A stretch of DNA of 36,053 nt, taken from the IMG/VR virus record IMGVR_UViG_3300026512_000040, positions 1-36,053 of that record; one strand, given 5' to 3'. The notes below the pieces were generated by a model, which searched no databases, was not told the origin of the DNA, and saw only the letters and a program-made list of their open reading frames with translations. Position numbers and translations under genes: made by a program. The stretch is from a virus. Shown one piece after another: positions 1 through 9,285 of this stretch. Position 1 is the stretch's first letter. Each line of letters starts with the position of its first letter.

Positions 1-178
1 GCATTGTAGTTACAAAACTAGCTATTAGTGTAGCCTTTAGCTGATTTTTAATTTGCTCTAAAAGATTTCTATTTCTTTCTCTTTCATCATCAGAAGTAAA
101 TAGATTATCTGCGGCTTTCCCTACGCTATCTACTACTTTATCAACTCCGCCTGAAATAATATCTGAAAACCAACTCAT
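1..178 (-). CDS. Partial N-terminus, probable 3-TM phage/GTA-type holin
   Basis: Only the first 59 codons are in the window; the gene runs off position 1. The protein starts MSWFSDIISGGVDKVVDSVG and continues with a charged stretch rich in Glu and Arg (residues 28-45) before a hydrophobic segment begins at about residue 50. A short amphipathic start, an acidic linker and then membrane segments is the layout I recall for the 3-TM holin family (PF11351). Its ATG overlaps the stop of the preceding gene by four bases (ATGA), so it belongs to the late operon. The membrane part is not visible, so the holin call is an inference. Confidence 0.5.
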   Translation of the reverse strand, partial: MSWFSDIISGGVDKVVDSVGKAADNLFTSDDERERNRNLLEQIKNQLKATLIASFVTTM

Positions 179-432
179 AGCATATCCTTAATTGTTTCAA
201 GCAAAAACAACATCATAGGCATACTTATAGTAGCTAAAATGTCATTAGCCTCTGCATCGTGTTTAGTTGTAAAACTATCGTATATCTCTTTACATGTAGC
301 TACAATAACTACTACACTTAATGCAATAAGAGAAGAACTAAATATAGTGATTATACTATATAAAGCTAATCCATAGAGTGCATGGTTAGCTTTATCTTGT
401 GGTAAGTTTATAATCTTAAAAAGACTCTCCAT
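175..432 (-). CDS. Small two-TM membrane protein, lysis region
   Basis: 85 residues with two hydrophobic segments, about 17-46 (possibly a long segment or hairpin) and 64-82, separated by a charged stretch KEIYDSFTTKHDAEANDI. The N-terminal pattern DKANHALYGLALYSI followed by a KEIYD motif resembles the DUF2279/YfiM-like family of small envelope proteins often found near phage lysis genes. It overlaps both neighbours (17 nt upstream, 4 nt downstream), so it is translationally coupled. It could be an accessory holin or antiholin; no catalytic residues are evident. Confidence 0.6.
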   Translation of the reverse strand: MESLFKIINLPQDKANHALYGLALYSIITIFSSSLIALSVVVIVATCKEIYDSFTTKHDAEANDILATISMPMMLFLLETIKDML

Positions 433-652
433 TCATGCTCTCCTGCTCATCTATATTTTTAATACAATGTTTTGACTGTATCTTCCTCAAAAACCAACAT
501 ATCACTTTTTCTACAATATTGGCTTTGTTGGTTTTTATCTTACGCCCTATAATTCCGCTTATCGTTTCATCAGGGCAGTATGCACCTATATACACAAGGA
601 CTTGACAAAATTGGTCAAGTCCTATAAGTATATTTGTAAGTCTTTTTTTCAT
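416..652 (-). CDS. Small conserved phage protein of the lysis region
   Basis: 78 residues. The N-terminal half is hydrophobic (ILIGLDQFCQVLVYIGAY) and is followed by the motif PDETISGIIGRK. A short membrane-associated N-terminus followed by PDETIS and an arginine is a pattern I recall from small proteins encoded beside the endolysin in many tailed phages, where annotations are poor and sometimes wrong. The function is unknown. The start ATG shares ATGA with the stop of the gene before it. Confidence 0.55.
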   Translation of the reverse strand: MKKRLTNILIGLDQFCQVLVYIGAYCPDETISGIIGRKIKTNKANIVEKVICWFLRKIQSKHCIKNIDEQESMNGESF

Positions 653-1008
653 ATCCTCAAATCTTCTACAACTTTTAACAATTTTTCAAAAGTCTTACAA
701 GCATTTACCTTACTTTCAAGTTTATTGTTAGCACCTCTAAGGGTCTCTCTTTGTGTTAAAATGTCTGCATATTTCTTTTTAACCGCTTCTACATCTCCTC
801 CAATAACTTGAATTTCGGCTATCTTTGTAACAACCCAATCGGTTTTTTTAAGGTGTCTTTCAGCACCCCATCTGATTGTGGCGAGTGCAACTTTTTTAAG
901 TCCTTCTAGTGTATTTGGAATATTCCAAAGTTTCTCTTTGTTTTCGTCTGTATGATACGGTTCTATATTTTCATAAATACTGTTTTGTATTTTCAATCTT
1001 TTTATCAT
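649..1008 (-). CDS. Probable tail-fibre assembly protein
   Basis: 119 residues with no membrane segment. The central segment has an Arg-x-x-Leu-x-x-x-x-Asp-Trp core (HLKKTDWVVTKIAE) and a later KKKYADILTQRETLR. This matches the layout of short tail-fibre assembly/chaperone-like proteins, in which an R-LL-TDW motif precedes a YR-LR helix. It lies directly downstream of the putative receptor-binding protein, as those chaperones usually do. AGGAG lies just upstream of the ATG. The assignment rests on motif and position. Confidence 0.45.
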   Translation of the reverse strand: MIKRLKIQNSIYENIEPYHTDENKEKLWNIPNTLEGLKKVALATIRWGAERHLKKTDWVVTKIAEIQVIGGDVEAVKKKYADILTQRETLRGANNKLESKVNACKTFEKLLKVVEDLRI

Positions 1009-1019
1009 TTTATTTCTCC

Positions 1020-1976
1020 TTAATCACTAAAATTTATATTAGATAAGACATTTATAGGATTTCCACTGTCTGCGTCTTTTACTATACCATCTATGATATC
1101 ATTCCAACCTATGCTGTTATCATCATGGTCTTTTATATCCGTACCATACACATTAAGACTTATAGTACCCGCACTATTGTAATTATGTATAATTTTATTA
1201 TCTTGTGAAGCATTTTCTTGTATTAAGTGTATATGACTGAAAGTTACAGAAGTATGAGTAACATAAGTATTACGTATACACACATTAATTATATTACTTT
1301 CTCCCTCATCACATGTAATACCATCTGCTGAGGGATAGCTACCAAAAAATATACTATTATTACCTCCATACGTGTTAATTACTCCCGCATGATGCCACGA
1401 CCAACCTATATCAGTGTTGTTTTTTGGACTAGATTTTACTTTTAGTCGTCCATGTAGTGTATACACTAGCAATGTAGTATTATATAATAAAAACCCTTGA
1501 CAATAATTATAATTATCATTGGATGTTACAGAAGGTTGTATAACACTATATGTATCGTCCCGTGGATATAATTGTATGTATTTAGAAGTACAGAGAATAT
1601 CTATATCTGTATATACTACAGGGTTATCCTCGTCATCGCTTCCTTTTATGTATATTATACCTCTACCTCCGACAGGAATACTATCACAAGCCTTTTTTAT
1701 AGTTTTAAAAGAATTTGACGAACTTCCATCGTTGTCATCATCTCCATCAACATCATCAACATAAAAACTCCTATCAAATTGCCCTAAAGCACCACCTACA
1801 TCATCCCAAATTTGTTGTTTGAATTTTCCTCTATTTGCTACCGTCTTTGTTGATATATTTCCATCGTTATCTTTTTGTTGAATAGATACATCTTTAGATG
1901 TACTATCAAAGATGTCGTTATAAGCATTTGCAAAATTCACTAAGTTAAAATTTGCTATGTCAAAAGGTAAAGCCAT
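1020..1976 (-). CDS. Putative receptor-binding tail-fibre/tailspike protein
   Basis: 318 residues. About 75 N-terminal residues probably attach to the tail. Around residue 80 begins FYVDDVDGDDDNDGSSSNSF followed by KTIKKACDSIP and GGRGIIYIKG. A 'G-N-DG-S---PF-TI--A----G--I-I--G' opening is typical of right-handed beta-helix (pectate-lyase-like) phage adhesins. The rest is rich in Asn, Ser, Thr and short beta strands. No clear catalytic glycosidase site is seen, so it may bind rather than cleave surface sugar. It should be a main determinant of host range. Confidence 0.6.
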   Translation of the reverse strand: MALPFDIANFNLVNFANAYNDIFDSTSKDVSIQQKDNDGNISTKTVANRGKFKQQIWDDVGGALGQFDRSFYVDDVDGDDDNDGSSSNSFKTIKKACDSIPVGGRGIIYIKGSDDEDNPVVYTDIDILCTSKYIQLYPRDDTYSVIQPSVTSNDNYNYCQGFLLYNTTLLVYTLHGRLKVKSSPKNNTDIGWSWHHAGVINTYGGNNSIFFGSYPSADGITCDEGESNIINVCIRNTYVTHTSVTFSHIHLIQENASQDNKIIHNYNSAGTISLNVYGTDIKDHDDNSIGWNDIIDGIVKDADSGNPINVLSNINFSD

Positions 1977-1977
1977 T

Positions 1978-2391
1978 TTATTCTCCTATTATTATTGAAA
2001 TCTGAGCTTGCTGAGCTACTGTTTGTGTTAAAAGCCCGTTTAGAGCCACCTCTAAGTCATCAAGACTATATGTAGCCTCATCAGGTATCACTACTGCTTC
2101 AGCACGATTTGCCGCACTCTCAGCAGATACTTTGTAGCCATAAGCAAGATTTTTACTATTTGAAGCATCATTCCTATAACTTAATGCACTATTTTTATAT
2201 CCCTCTGCAAGCCCCGTCCAATAATTTACATTACTCCACTTATCTATTAAATCATCACTTAAAGTATTTGCTTGACTTATAAAAGTAGGCAAATCATTAT
2301 TAAGAAACGCCGTAGTTTTACTGTTAAAAACTGTTGGACTCTGTGTATTCGGGTTGGGAATATTTTGTATATTATCTATATGTATCGCCAT
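1978..2391 (-). CDS. Tail-fibre-associated protein, helical repeats
   Basis: 137 residues. A central Ala/Ser/Tyr-rich stretch has repeated units of the form AYGYKVSAESAANRAEA and GYKNSALSYRNDASNSKNLA, typical of the trimeric coiled stalks of phage fibres. The C-terminus (LNGLLTQTVAQQAQI) is also predicted helical. It sits between the tail protein and the putative adhesin, so it is probably a stalk or connector subunit of the fibre. There are no enzymatic motifs. It shares one base with the upstream stop region and lies 1 nt before the next gene. Confidence 0.5.
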   Translation of the reverse strand: MAIHIDNIQNIPNPNTQSPTVFNSKTTAFLNNDLPTFISQANTLSDDLIDKWSNVNYWTGLAEGYKNSALSYRNDASNSKNLAYGYKVSAESAANRAEAVVIPDEATYSLDDLEVALNGLLTQTVAQQAQISIIIGE

Positions 2392-3731
2392 TATATCACT
2401 CCATTTATTTCAAGATTGTAGTCGCTAAATACTGGGTTGCTTTTAGTCATATAGAGGTCTTTATACCATCCAAAGACACTCTCGCCGTCTTCTAAAACAT
2501 ATAAGCATAAAGTAGAGCTTAACTCCTGCAATAAGTTAAAGACTTGTGGGGCTAAATCGTTGTGTATCTTTAGTTTAACTACATATTTTTTAGTTTTATT
2601 TCCTTCCTGTAAAAAGTCATATCCACTTGAATTTGTAACTTTTTTAGAAAAATCTCTACTTCTTTTTTCATATCCAAAAAGAGCATCGCCGATATAATGA
2701 GATTGTCCTACAATACAAGTGCCGACTTTGTTAGCGTCCCCTTTAATTTTTATAGCTATTTCATTTATATTTATAAAGGGAGAGCTATCTATAACAGAAT
2801 TTACAGGATTGAAAGAGCTATAAAAGTAATCGTGAAAACTATCTACTACTCTGTAATGTAAATCAAAAGTATTTGTAGTGGTTGTTTCAGTATTGTGCCA
2901 ACTAACCTCTACTTTTGTGCCATCAACTCCTAAAACCGCTACAGTATCGTAAGTGGTATCAACGCCATCAACATCGCTGAATATAAATTGTATATCTTGA
3001 TTAAAAGAAGTCCAAGATGTGCTAATAAACTTGTCAAATACCGCTAATTGGTTAAAGTAAGGTTGCGCCTCCCACATTAAAGGGTTTTTTAAAGGATTTA
3101 CACCTTTATTATCACCAAGAGCCTTAAAAAGAACTGTGCGGTTTGCCTCCACCTTTAAATTAGACCCTGTAGATGGATTGTATTTGCTATAGTGTAAATC
3201 TAAAACTACCAAATCTCCTACATAGTAATCTTCACTCTCATTCCATGCTGGAAAGCTTGGTAATAAAAGCATATATACGGCATCTCCTACATCGTCGATA
3301 GTAGCTATATTTTGGGGAGATGTGTCAGCCCCTCTGTCTCGATAAAAATTTATCTCATAAGTGTCATCATCGTTTAAATCTTCTCTTTTAAAATATAAAC
3401 CCCCTTGCGGTGTAATATGATAATTTTCTTTATACACTTTAATATCGTACAAAGGGTCTATTTTTTCCCCATAGTATTTTTTATCAACAATAAACAAACC
3501 CTCTGTGGGATTTTCAAAAGTAGCAGCATGCATACCCATAGCTACTTGATAGTTCTCATCGTCTAATATCCGTACATCTCCTACATTTTGTATAGTATCT
3601 TTTGGTACTAATAAATTGTCATAGAAATATATGTTGTAAGGAAATAGAAACATCCCGTCAAGAGATGTTCTTTTTCCTGTGCTATCTCTCACTATTACAT
3701 TATCTTGTTTTTTAGGCACTACTACTTTCAC
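2391..3731 (-). CDS. Tail tip/baseplate protein of unknown fold
   Basis: 446 residues, directly downstream of the tape measure, where distal tail or tip proteins are encoded. The middle segment (FNQLAVFDKFISTSWT and the 200 residues after it) looks like the beta-sandwich/carbohydrate-binding region of phage tail proteins, in which 'W--FD' is followed by long strands. The probable start is GTG, overlapping the tape measure stop (GTGA), with GGAGG about 8 nt upstream. No single known tip protein can be named. Confidence 0.5.
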   Translation of the reverse strand: MKVVVPKKQDNVIVRDSTGKRTSLDGMFLFPYNIYFYDNLLVPKDTIQNVGDVRILDDENYQVAMGMHAATFENPTEGLFIVDKKYYGEKIDPLYDIKVYKENYHITPQGGLYFKREDLNDDDTYEINFYRDRGADTSPQNIATIDDVGDAVYMLLLPSFPAWNESEDYYVGDLVVLDLHYSKYNPSTGSNLKVEANRTVLFKALGDNKGVNPLKNPLMWEAQPYFNQLAVFDKFISTSWTSFNQDIQFIFSDVDGVDTTYDTVAVLGVDGTKVEVSWHNTETTTTNTFDLHYRVVDSFHDYFYSSFNPVNSVIDSSPFININEIAIKIKGDANKVGTCIVGQSHYIGDALFGYEKRSRDFSKKVTNSSGYDFLQEGNKTKKYVVKLKIHNDLAPQVFNLLQELSSTLCLYVLEDGESVFGWYKDLYMTKSNPVFSDYNLEINGVI

Positions 3732-6700
3732 GATGCAACCTCCATTATTATTCCACTCTCCCCTTCATTTCGACTTAAGACTCTCTCCATTCTTGTTATT
3801 TTCTCGCTTTGAAATTCGGTAACTCTTCTAAGTTCTCTTAACTCTTCTACGACTGCACTTTGGTCTATTCTTACGGGGATATCACTTCCATTTCGCATGG
3901 GGATAACTGCCTCTGGATACCCTGCTTCCCCTATAAGTCCAACTGTCGGAGATGTTACGATACCACCGTCTGCATATTTTTTCAAATCTACATAGTCATC
4001 AACAGGAATAGGATGTTCTTTGTAGTAGTCAGAATAATACTCTATTTCTTTTTTTACATACTCTTCAAATTTATCAACAGTATTATATTTCTTAAGCAGC
4101 CAATCCCAATGCCAAGCTGTACTGCTTTCTGTGTCAAAGCTAGTCATCTTAAAATCTTTGTCAGTTGCGACTAAACGATTTCCCCCTGTGTTGTTTGGTA
4201 ACACTTTAAGAACTTTCGATATATCCGCAGGGGTAATTCCTAACTCACTAAAAGAAAAATACTTCTCTAAATCACTATCGGTTAAAACACTTTTATTTTG
4301 TAAAAGAGTCTTTTTATCTATCTTTTTACTATCATAAAGAAAAGTAAAAACATCCCTACCCATAATATCGCTATTTTCCACGCCAAGCTCTTTTAAAAGC
4401 CCTAGTGTTTTTGTTATATCTTTAATGTCGAGATTTTTAAGATAATCAGCACCTTCCCACTTGATATTTCCTAATATGTTCACCCATTTATCAAGCTCTT
4501 CTACTGTTTTAGGTTTTAAAATATTAGCGAAAGCTTTTATGTCTGTTGGCGTCATCATAGATTTATCGGTGTAAAAGTCTGATAAATCTAAACCATCATC
4601 TACACCGAATTGAGTGTTGATAGCACTTGTATATTTGTTTATAGCATCTGTTAAATCACTTGTAGTAGCATCTTTAGTTATGCCTGTGGTATCTCCGGCG
4701 ATTATAACTTTCATAGCTTGTTCGCTTGTATCAAAGATGTTATAGAAACCCTGCATATCGTTTGAAACACCGTTCAAGACACTATCAAGCAACCCATTAT
4801 TTTTTGTGGCTATTGCACTTGTTTTAAGACTGTTTGCTACTGCTTCTAGTGATGTTAATGTATTTTGTGCATTAACATTATCACCAATAGCCACTTCACT
4901 ATTTAGTTTGCTTTTAAGTTCGTTATAGCGTCTTGCATAAAACTCATAAGAGACATCAGCACTGTATCCCGTACTGTGCCAACTATCTAAAAAGTTCCTC
5001 ACATTGTCTTTTAAGCTTTTAAAAGTATTTATCAAAGAGAGTTTAAAGTTTGTTTCGCTCTCTTGTAGTTTAGCATTAAGAGATAACATATACTCTTTGT
5101 ATTTGCTTTCATCATTAAATTGTGCTAGTGTGGCGTCTTTTAATGCTTTTGCAGCATTGGTGGCAGATTCCAAAGCATTGCCTAAATCTTCCCATTCTTT
5201 TAGTGTTTGAGGTGTAAGATTTTGTTTAAAAGCTTTGTCAAATCTATCAGCAAATTCGCTAACTGTAATACCTATAACACCTAAATTTTCTTCTAGTATT
5301 TTAAGGTCTTTGTTTAGATAATCTGCTCTGTATTTCAAAGCTCCTGCTGTATCTCCGCTATTTACAAGTGAATACTCTGCGAATTTTCTTTTATCTGTAA
5401 TAAATTGACTGATTTGAGAGTAAAAAGCTTCATAAACTTTTTTATCAATGCTCTTTGCGTAATCTACCCATACTTGATAAATCTTGCTATCGTTTCCTGT
5501 GGCATCTATAAAAGCTTTAGTAACTCCTCCACTTAAAAAATCGTCAATACTATCAAATCTACCGCCTTTTACAGTGAGTTTCTTTACTATATCCATCTCT
5601 TGCAAAAGGTAGTCATAAGAGCTTATAACGGACTCTATGCCTCTCTTTTCAGATTCTGTAAATGCTTCGTCTTGCTCTTTAGACCATTTCTTAGTATGAA
5701 ACCAACTCTTCTTTTTGTAAAAAGTCTTTAAAAAGTCTTGCCCACTTACACTATTGGCGGTAGCATCTCCAAAGATGTCTATACCTTTTTGTTGCCCTGT
5801 AACTTTTGTTTTTCCAAAAAGTCCACCTAAAAGACTTCCTACGAGACCACCGAGTAATGTACCAACACCCGGTATAGCACTACCTATAGCCGCTCCCAAA
5901 GCTCCACCTACACCAGCGTGAGTATCTGCTCCAAGTATCATATCACCGATGCTTCCTATACCAAAACCAGCTAAACCAGCGGTAGCTAAACCACCTGCAG
6001 TAGATGCAAGACTTCCGGTTAAAGCACTTCCGCCTCCAAGAACATTAGCACCACCAGCAACAAAACTACTAGCACCTGTGTAGCCTGCACCGTAAAGCTG
6101 TCCCGCTATTTGCCCCATATATGCACTAGGTGCTAAAAGCATCGCGCTAGGGTTTGCTATGGCACTAAAAGCTGTTTTGACACCACTTATAGTACCTAAT
6201 ACATTTGAAGGTAATGCTGATTTTCCTTGTAATACTTTGCCGTCCGCTCCTACTTTTACGGCTGTTCCTTTGACATTTCCGCTCCAAGTGCCATCTTTTC
6301 CTAGAGACAACCCAAGGTCTTTTAGCTGTTTTGCCATAGTTGATTTTTGCGTGCTAAACAGAGATGCTACTGAATTTGTCAAATAATTGCTCGTTCCTTT
6401 TATTAGAGGATTAAAAGCAGTTTTTGCAACATTGCTAAACATCCCAAATTTAGAGTATAGACTGTCAAGCGATTGATTTATCTTATCAAAAAAGGAGTTA
6501 TTAGCACTCTCGTAAAGTGATGAAACAAAATCATCCCAAACGGTAGTTGTTTTTTTAGTCTCTTTTTTAAATTTATCAAAGAACTCTTTTTTGTAAATTG
6601 AAACTAATCCTTCTAACTCTTTTGGAAGCAGATGTTTATAATTTTCTCGTATCTGTTTCTCTTTAATCGCCCAAGCTTTAGCATAGTCGCCTATTGTTTT

Positions 6701-8056
6701 ATAGTATGTCAAATACTCGCTTGATTGTTTTTTTAAATTTTCTTCGATTTGCTTTATGTCAGCAAGCGGATTAGCGTATGATCTTGTCTCTTCATAAAAT
6801 CCGACTATTGCTTTTGTTGTTTTTTGTAAATTTTCTTTGATTATCTCAGTAGAGCTCTTTACTTTTTTATTAGTTTTAGTAGTTTCGTTTCCAATTTCTA
6901 TCATTGAAGATTTAAAATTTTTCATAAACTCACCAGCAGTAATTCTGCCGGTACTCATACCTTTTGACAAATCTTTGATTGTCTGTTTTGTTTTTTCTAT
7001 CTTTTTGTTTACAACATCTATATCTCGTAGAGGAATTAAATCTATCTTTTCCCCTCTTATTGAAGATGGGAGTGAGTTGTATAGACTTATCGCTTTATTT
7101 CCTATTTGATTTGCTTCATTAAAGGCACTCACAATTCCTTTAACAAAATACAAAAAGCCTAACTTTGCAGTATCTAATACACTTTCAATTCCACTTACCG
7201 CATCTTTTATAAAACCAAAGCTATAAACTACATTACCTATGGCAGTTACTGCAATAGACTCATAGTTCTTCATCTTGTCTTTGGCAGAAGTGCCGAAGAT
7301 ATCATCTATCATCTTTAGTCCAGCCCTACTTGCGGCATCCATAGGTTTTATAAGTCCAAAAGATATAGACCTCTCCATACCTTTTACTCTAGCACCTATT
7401 CTATCCATGGTATCGTGATAATCAGCTGCCATTTGATATGTGCTTTGAGAGACTACAAGTCCTATTCTTTGTGCTTCATCGCCGAATTTTTTTAAGTCAC
7501 TTGCTGTAATTCTCAATATACTACTTGCACTTTTAGAAAAAATATCCTGTGCAATAGCAGTTTTTCTGAATCCATCTGGCATTTTTTCAAGGCGTTTTAA
7601 AATCTCTTTGAAAGCGATGTCTGTGCTAGTAAAATGCTCTCTTGCATAGCCAGCACTTATACCAAGCTCTCGCATAGCTTTTTTAGCAGCACCTCCGCCA
7701 TCTCTTTCAAAATTATTTAATCGTCGCACCATTGCAGATAATCCAGCGTTTAGCTCCCCTGTGCTAACCGCTGAAAATTTAGCAGCATATTGGTATTTAG
7801 ATAATGCAGTTACTGAAATTCCGAGTTTTTGAGCTAATTTACCTGTTGCATCTGCGGCATCAATAGAGTCGTCTATCATACTTTTAAATGCTTTGACTCC
7901 CTTGATGCCAGCATAAGCAGTCGCCATAGATATAATCGCTTTTTTTATATTGTTTATGGATTTTTTAACTGACCTCTCAGCTCTGTCCATCCCATTAACA
8001 AGCTTGGCAGTATCTGCTTTTACATCTATGATGACTGTTCCGACTTTGTAACTCAT
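3728..8056 (-). CDS. Tail length tape measure protein
   Basis: 1442 residues, by far the longest gene and in the usual place after the tail assembly chaperone. The N-terminus has a TMP-type coiled region with a tail-tape core (AADATGKLAQKLGISVTALSKYQ, shown here in pieces: TGKLAQKLGISV, then FSKSASSILRI). The middle holds a long Gly/Ala-rich hydrophobic part including GAGYTGASSFVAGGANVLGG and IPGVGTLLGGLVGSLLGGLF. The C-terminus has YADGGIVTSPTVGLIGEAGY with PEAVIPM, a motif common at the ends of tape measures. Its length implies a tail of about 200 nm by the usual 0.15 nm per residue rule, which is an inference. Confidence 0.92.
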   Translation of the reverse strand: MSYKVGTVIIDVKADTAKLVNGMDRAERSVKKSINNIKKAIISMATAYAGIKGVKAFKSMIDDSIDAADATGKLAQKLGISVTALSKYQYAAKFSAVSTGELNAGLSAMVRRLNNFERDGGGAAKKAMRELGISAGYAREHFTSTDIAFKEILKRLEKMPDGFRKTAIAQDIFSKSASSILRITASDLKKFGDEAQRIGLVVSQSTYQMAADYHDTMDRIGARVKGMERSISFGLIKPMDAASRAGLKMIDDIFGTSAKDKMKNYESIAVTAIGNVVYSFGFIKDAVSGIESVLDTAKLGFLYFVKGIVSAFNEANQIGNKAISLYNSLPSSIRGEKIDLIPLRDIDVVNKKIEKTKQTIKDLSKGMSTGRITAGEFMKNFKSSMIEIGNETTKTNKKVKSSTEIIKENLQKTTKAIVGFYEETRSYANPLADIKQIEENLKKQSSEYLTYYKTIGDYAKAWAIKEKQIRENYKHLLPKELEGLVSIYKKEFFDKFKKETKKTTTVWDDFVSSLYESANNSFFDKINQSLDSLYSKFGMFSNVAKTAFNPLIKGTSNYLTNSVASLFSTQKSTMAKQLKDLGLSLGKDGTWSGNVKGTAVKVGADGKVLQGKSALPSNVLGTISGVKTAFSAIANPSAMLLAPSAYMGQIAGQLYGAGYTGASSFVAGGANVLGGGSALTGSLASTAGGLATAGLAGFGIGSIGDMILGADTHAGVGGALGAAIGSAIPGVGTLLGGLVGSLLGGLFGKTKVTGQQKGIDIFGDATANSVSGQDFLKTFYKKKSWFHTKKWSKEQDEAFTESEKRGIESVISSYDYLLQEMDIVKKLTVKGGRFDSIDDFLSGGVTKAFIDATGNDSKIYQVWVDYAKSIDKKVYEAFYSQISQFITDKRKFAEYSLVNSGDTAGALKYRADYLNKDLKILEENLGVIGITVSEFADRFDKAFKQNLTPQTLKEWEDLGNALESATNAAKALKDATLAQFNDESKYKEYMLSLNAKLQESETNFKLSLINTFKSLKDNVRNFLDSWHSTGYSADVSYEFYARRYNELKSKLNSEVAIGDNVNAQNTLTSLEAVANSLKTSAIATKNNGLLDSVLNGVSNDMQGFYNIFDTSEQAMKVIIAGDTTGITKDATTSDLTDAINKYTSAINTQFGVDDGLDLSDFYTDKSMMTPTDIKAFANILKPKTVEELDKWVNILGNIKWEGADYLKNLDIKDITKTLGLLKELGVENSDIMGRDVFTFLYDSKKIDKKTLLQNKSVLTDSDLEKYFSFSELGITPADISKVLKVLPNNTGGNRLVATDKDFKMTSFDTESSTAWHWDWLLKKYNTVDKFEEYVKKEIEYYSDYYKEHPIPVDDYVDLKKYADGGIVTSPTVGLIGEAGYPEAVIPMRNGSDIPVRIDQSAVVEELRELRRVTEFQSEKITRMERVLSRNEGESGIIMEVAS

Positions 8057-8379
8057 TTTCCATCTCCAAATGCACTTATAAGCAGATTGGCTATATCTGA
8101 TTGTTTCATCTCATCATTCGCTAAAGATGCTTTTTTAAAATCTTCATCACTCATCGCCGTAAATCTGCCTACTCCCATAATTATATGAGTATAATGTTTT
8201 CTCGACAAACCACTCCATTTCAAATTATCTTTTACACTCATATACTTATACCCCATAGCTCCGTTAAATCCATACTCAAACTCACACCGGCTTGATGCCT
8301 GTGCAAGAGCTACTTCAAATGGCTGTAACTCTTTGCACCTAGCCCTCTTTTTTAGGCAGTTGGCTACTCTCCAAATTGC
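8053..8379 (-). CDS. Frameshift extension of tail assembly chaperone (lambda T-like)
   Basis: Read in the -1 frame after the slippery site, the sequence is open from 8379 to the stop at 8053: 108 residues, giving a 262-residue fusion with the first 154 codons of the short form. The extension begins AIWRVANCLKK and runs without a break into the frame containing MGYKYMSVKDNLKWSG. It ends overlapping the tape measure ATG by four bases. An independent start at 8256 is possible but has no good ribosome binding site, so the fusion is preferred. Confidence 0.75.
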   Translation of the reverse strand, partial: AIWRVANCLKKRARCKELQPFEVALAQASSRCEFEYGFNGAMGYKYMSVKDNLKWSGLSRKHYTHIIMGVGRFTAMSDEDFKKASLANDEMKQSDIANLLISAFGDGK

Positions 8380-8840
8380 TTTTTTTCAAACTCTGCTTTT
8401 TTAAAATCCAACGCTTTTAGGATTGTGATGTAGCCTTTTATCTCTGCATAATCCCTAAGCTTTTCTTTATCAGAGCCATTTACTAGCAAATTAAATCTTT
8501 TTTTTGCCATCTTTTCTTCAAAGCTGTCTCCACCGAGGAGTTCTAGCTCTTCATCTAACTCTTCGGATGTCTCATAAATTCGTTCTCTCTCTTCGATAAA
8601 TCCTAAAGCCTTATCAAACTGGTCTGCTTTTTCACAAAGGTCTATCTTTTTATTCAGAGTCATCTCTTTTTTGCTTAATTTGTTTGCTTTTTTAAAGAGT
8701 TGCTTGAATTTTGCAATTATTTTTTCTAGCTCTCTTTTCTCTTTAACAGTATAATCTCTGTAAAATATTTCTAGTTTTTCTTTTGTCTCTCCCCCCTCTT
8801 GAATTTCAAGAGGGATTTTTACATCAAGAGTTAACTTCAT
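8364..8840 (-). CDS. Tail assembly chaperone, short form (lambda G-like)
   Basis: 158 residues, mostly helical and highly charged (long Lys/Glu stretches), between the tail tube and tape measure genes. The final codons read E-K-K-Q-F-G-E-stop, and the heptamer A AAA AAG lies in the zero frame at 8385-8379, four codons before the stop region. As in lambda G/GT, most ribosomes should stop at 8364 and give this protein. A minority would shift -1 and add the extension described in the next entry. Chaperones of this type coat the tape measure during tail assembly and are absent from the virion. Confidence 0.8.
   Translation of the reverse strand: MKLTLDVKIPLEIQEGGETKEKLEIFYRDYTVKEKRELEKIIAKFKQLFKKANKLSKKEMTLNKKIDLCEKADQFDKALGFIEERERIYETSEELDEELELLGGDSFEEKMAKKRFNLLVNGSDKEKLRDYAEIKGYITILKALDFKKAEFEKKQFGE
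8379..8385 (-). promoter_or_regulatory. -1 ribosomal frameshift slippery heptamer
   Basis: On the coding strand the heptamer is A AAA AAG, with codons GAA AAA AAG in the zero frame. This is the same sequence that drives -1 slippage in E. coli dnaX. The zero-frame stop (TAG, 8366-8364) follows closely, and the -1 frame stays open for 108 codons. I did not establish a downstream pseudoknot; the AAGAGGGCT segment just after could take part in a stem. Confidence 0.75.
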
Positions 8841-8841
8841 A

Positions 8842-9282
8842 TTATGCCGCCGCCGTTACAGTAGGCTTAGTTGTTTGCTCTAAACTTACTACAGATTTTG
8901 GGAAACCATTTTTTTCTAATCCTGCAACCTTATAACTTGGTACTATCGCAGTAAAAGTAAACTGTGTGCCATTTGTGCCGCCGCTATTTGGAAGTTCAAT
9001 TCTTACCTCTATAGGTGTAGTTGTACTTGCATCAAAAGCCGCTTTTATCACTCCATTGCCCTCTGGTTCTGTTGGGTCATAAACATAACTCAAATCCAAA
9101 GCTCCAAGTTTCAGTGTGCCTAGAACTTTCTCTATGTTTTCATTATCGAGGCTATCGATAGTGATCACTTCTCTACTTCCAAAGTCTATATCCCCAAGAG
9201 TTTGTATATCCCCTGCGAGTTTCCAATTAGTACCGCCATCATCGCTAACGCTTAGTGTTGTATTTTGTGATTGAATTGCCAT
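8842..9282 (-). CDS. Major tail (tube) protein
   Basis: 146 residues, beta-rich, in the standard position between tail terminator and tail assembly chaperone. It begins AIQSQNTTLSVSDDGG and contains DIQTLGDIDFGSREVITIDSL, followed by LGALDLSYVYDPTEPEGN, the arrangement of lambda gpV/phage tail tube proteins: an early strand pair, a 'DVTS/IDSL' turn and a 'f-g---p-q' turn. An Ala/Thr-rich C-terminus (TVTAAA) follows. Good AGGAG ribosome binding site upstream, as expected for a high-copy virion protein. Confidence 0.82.
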   Translation of the reverse strand: MAIQSQNTTLSVSDDGGTNWKLAGDIQTLGDIDFGSREVITIDSLDNENIEKVLGTLKLGALDLSYVYDPTEPEGNGVIKAAFDASTTTPIEVRIELPNSGGTNGTQFTFTAIVPSYKVAGLEKNGFPKSVVSLEQTTKPTVTAAA

Positions 9283-9285
9283 TTT

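Noticed and set aside
3860-7109. Several plus-strand frames inside the tape measure gene
   Set aside because: Hydrophobic shadow frames of a long minus-strand gene, without ribosome binding sites or family resemblance.
8053-8256. Independent 67-residue gene starting at 8256
   Set aside because: No ribosome binding site, and it is in frame with the -1 extension from the A AAA AAG heptamer.
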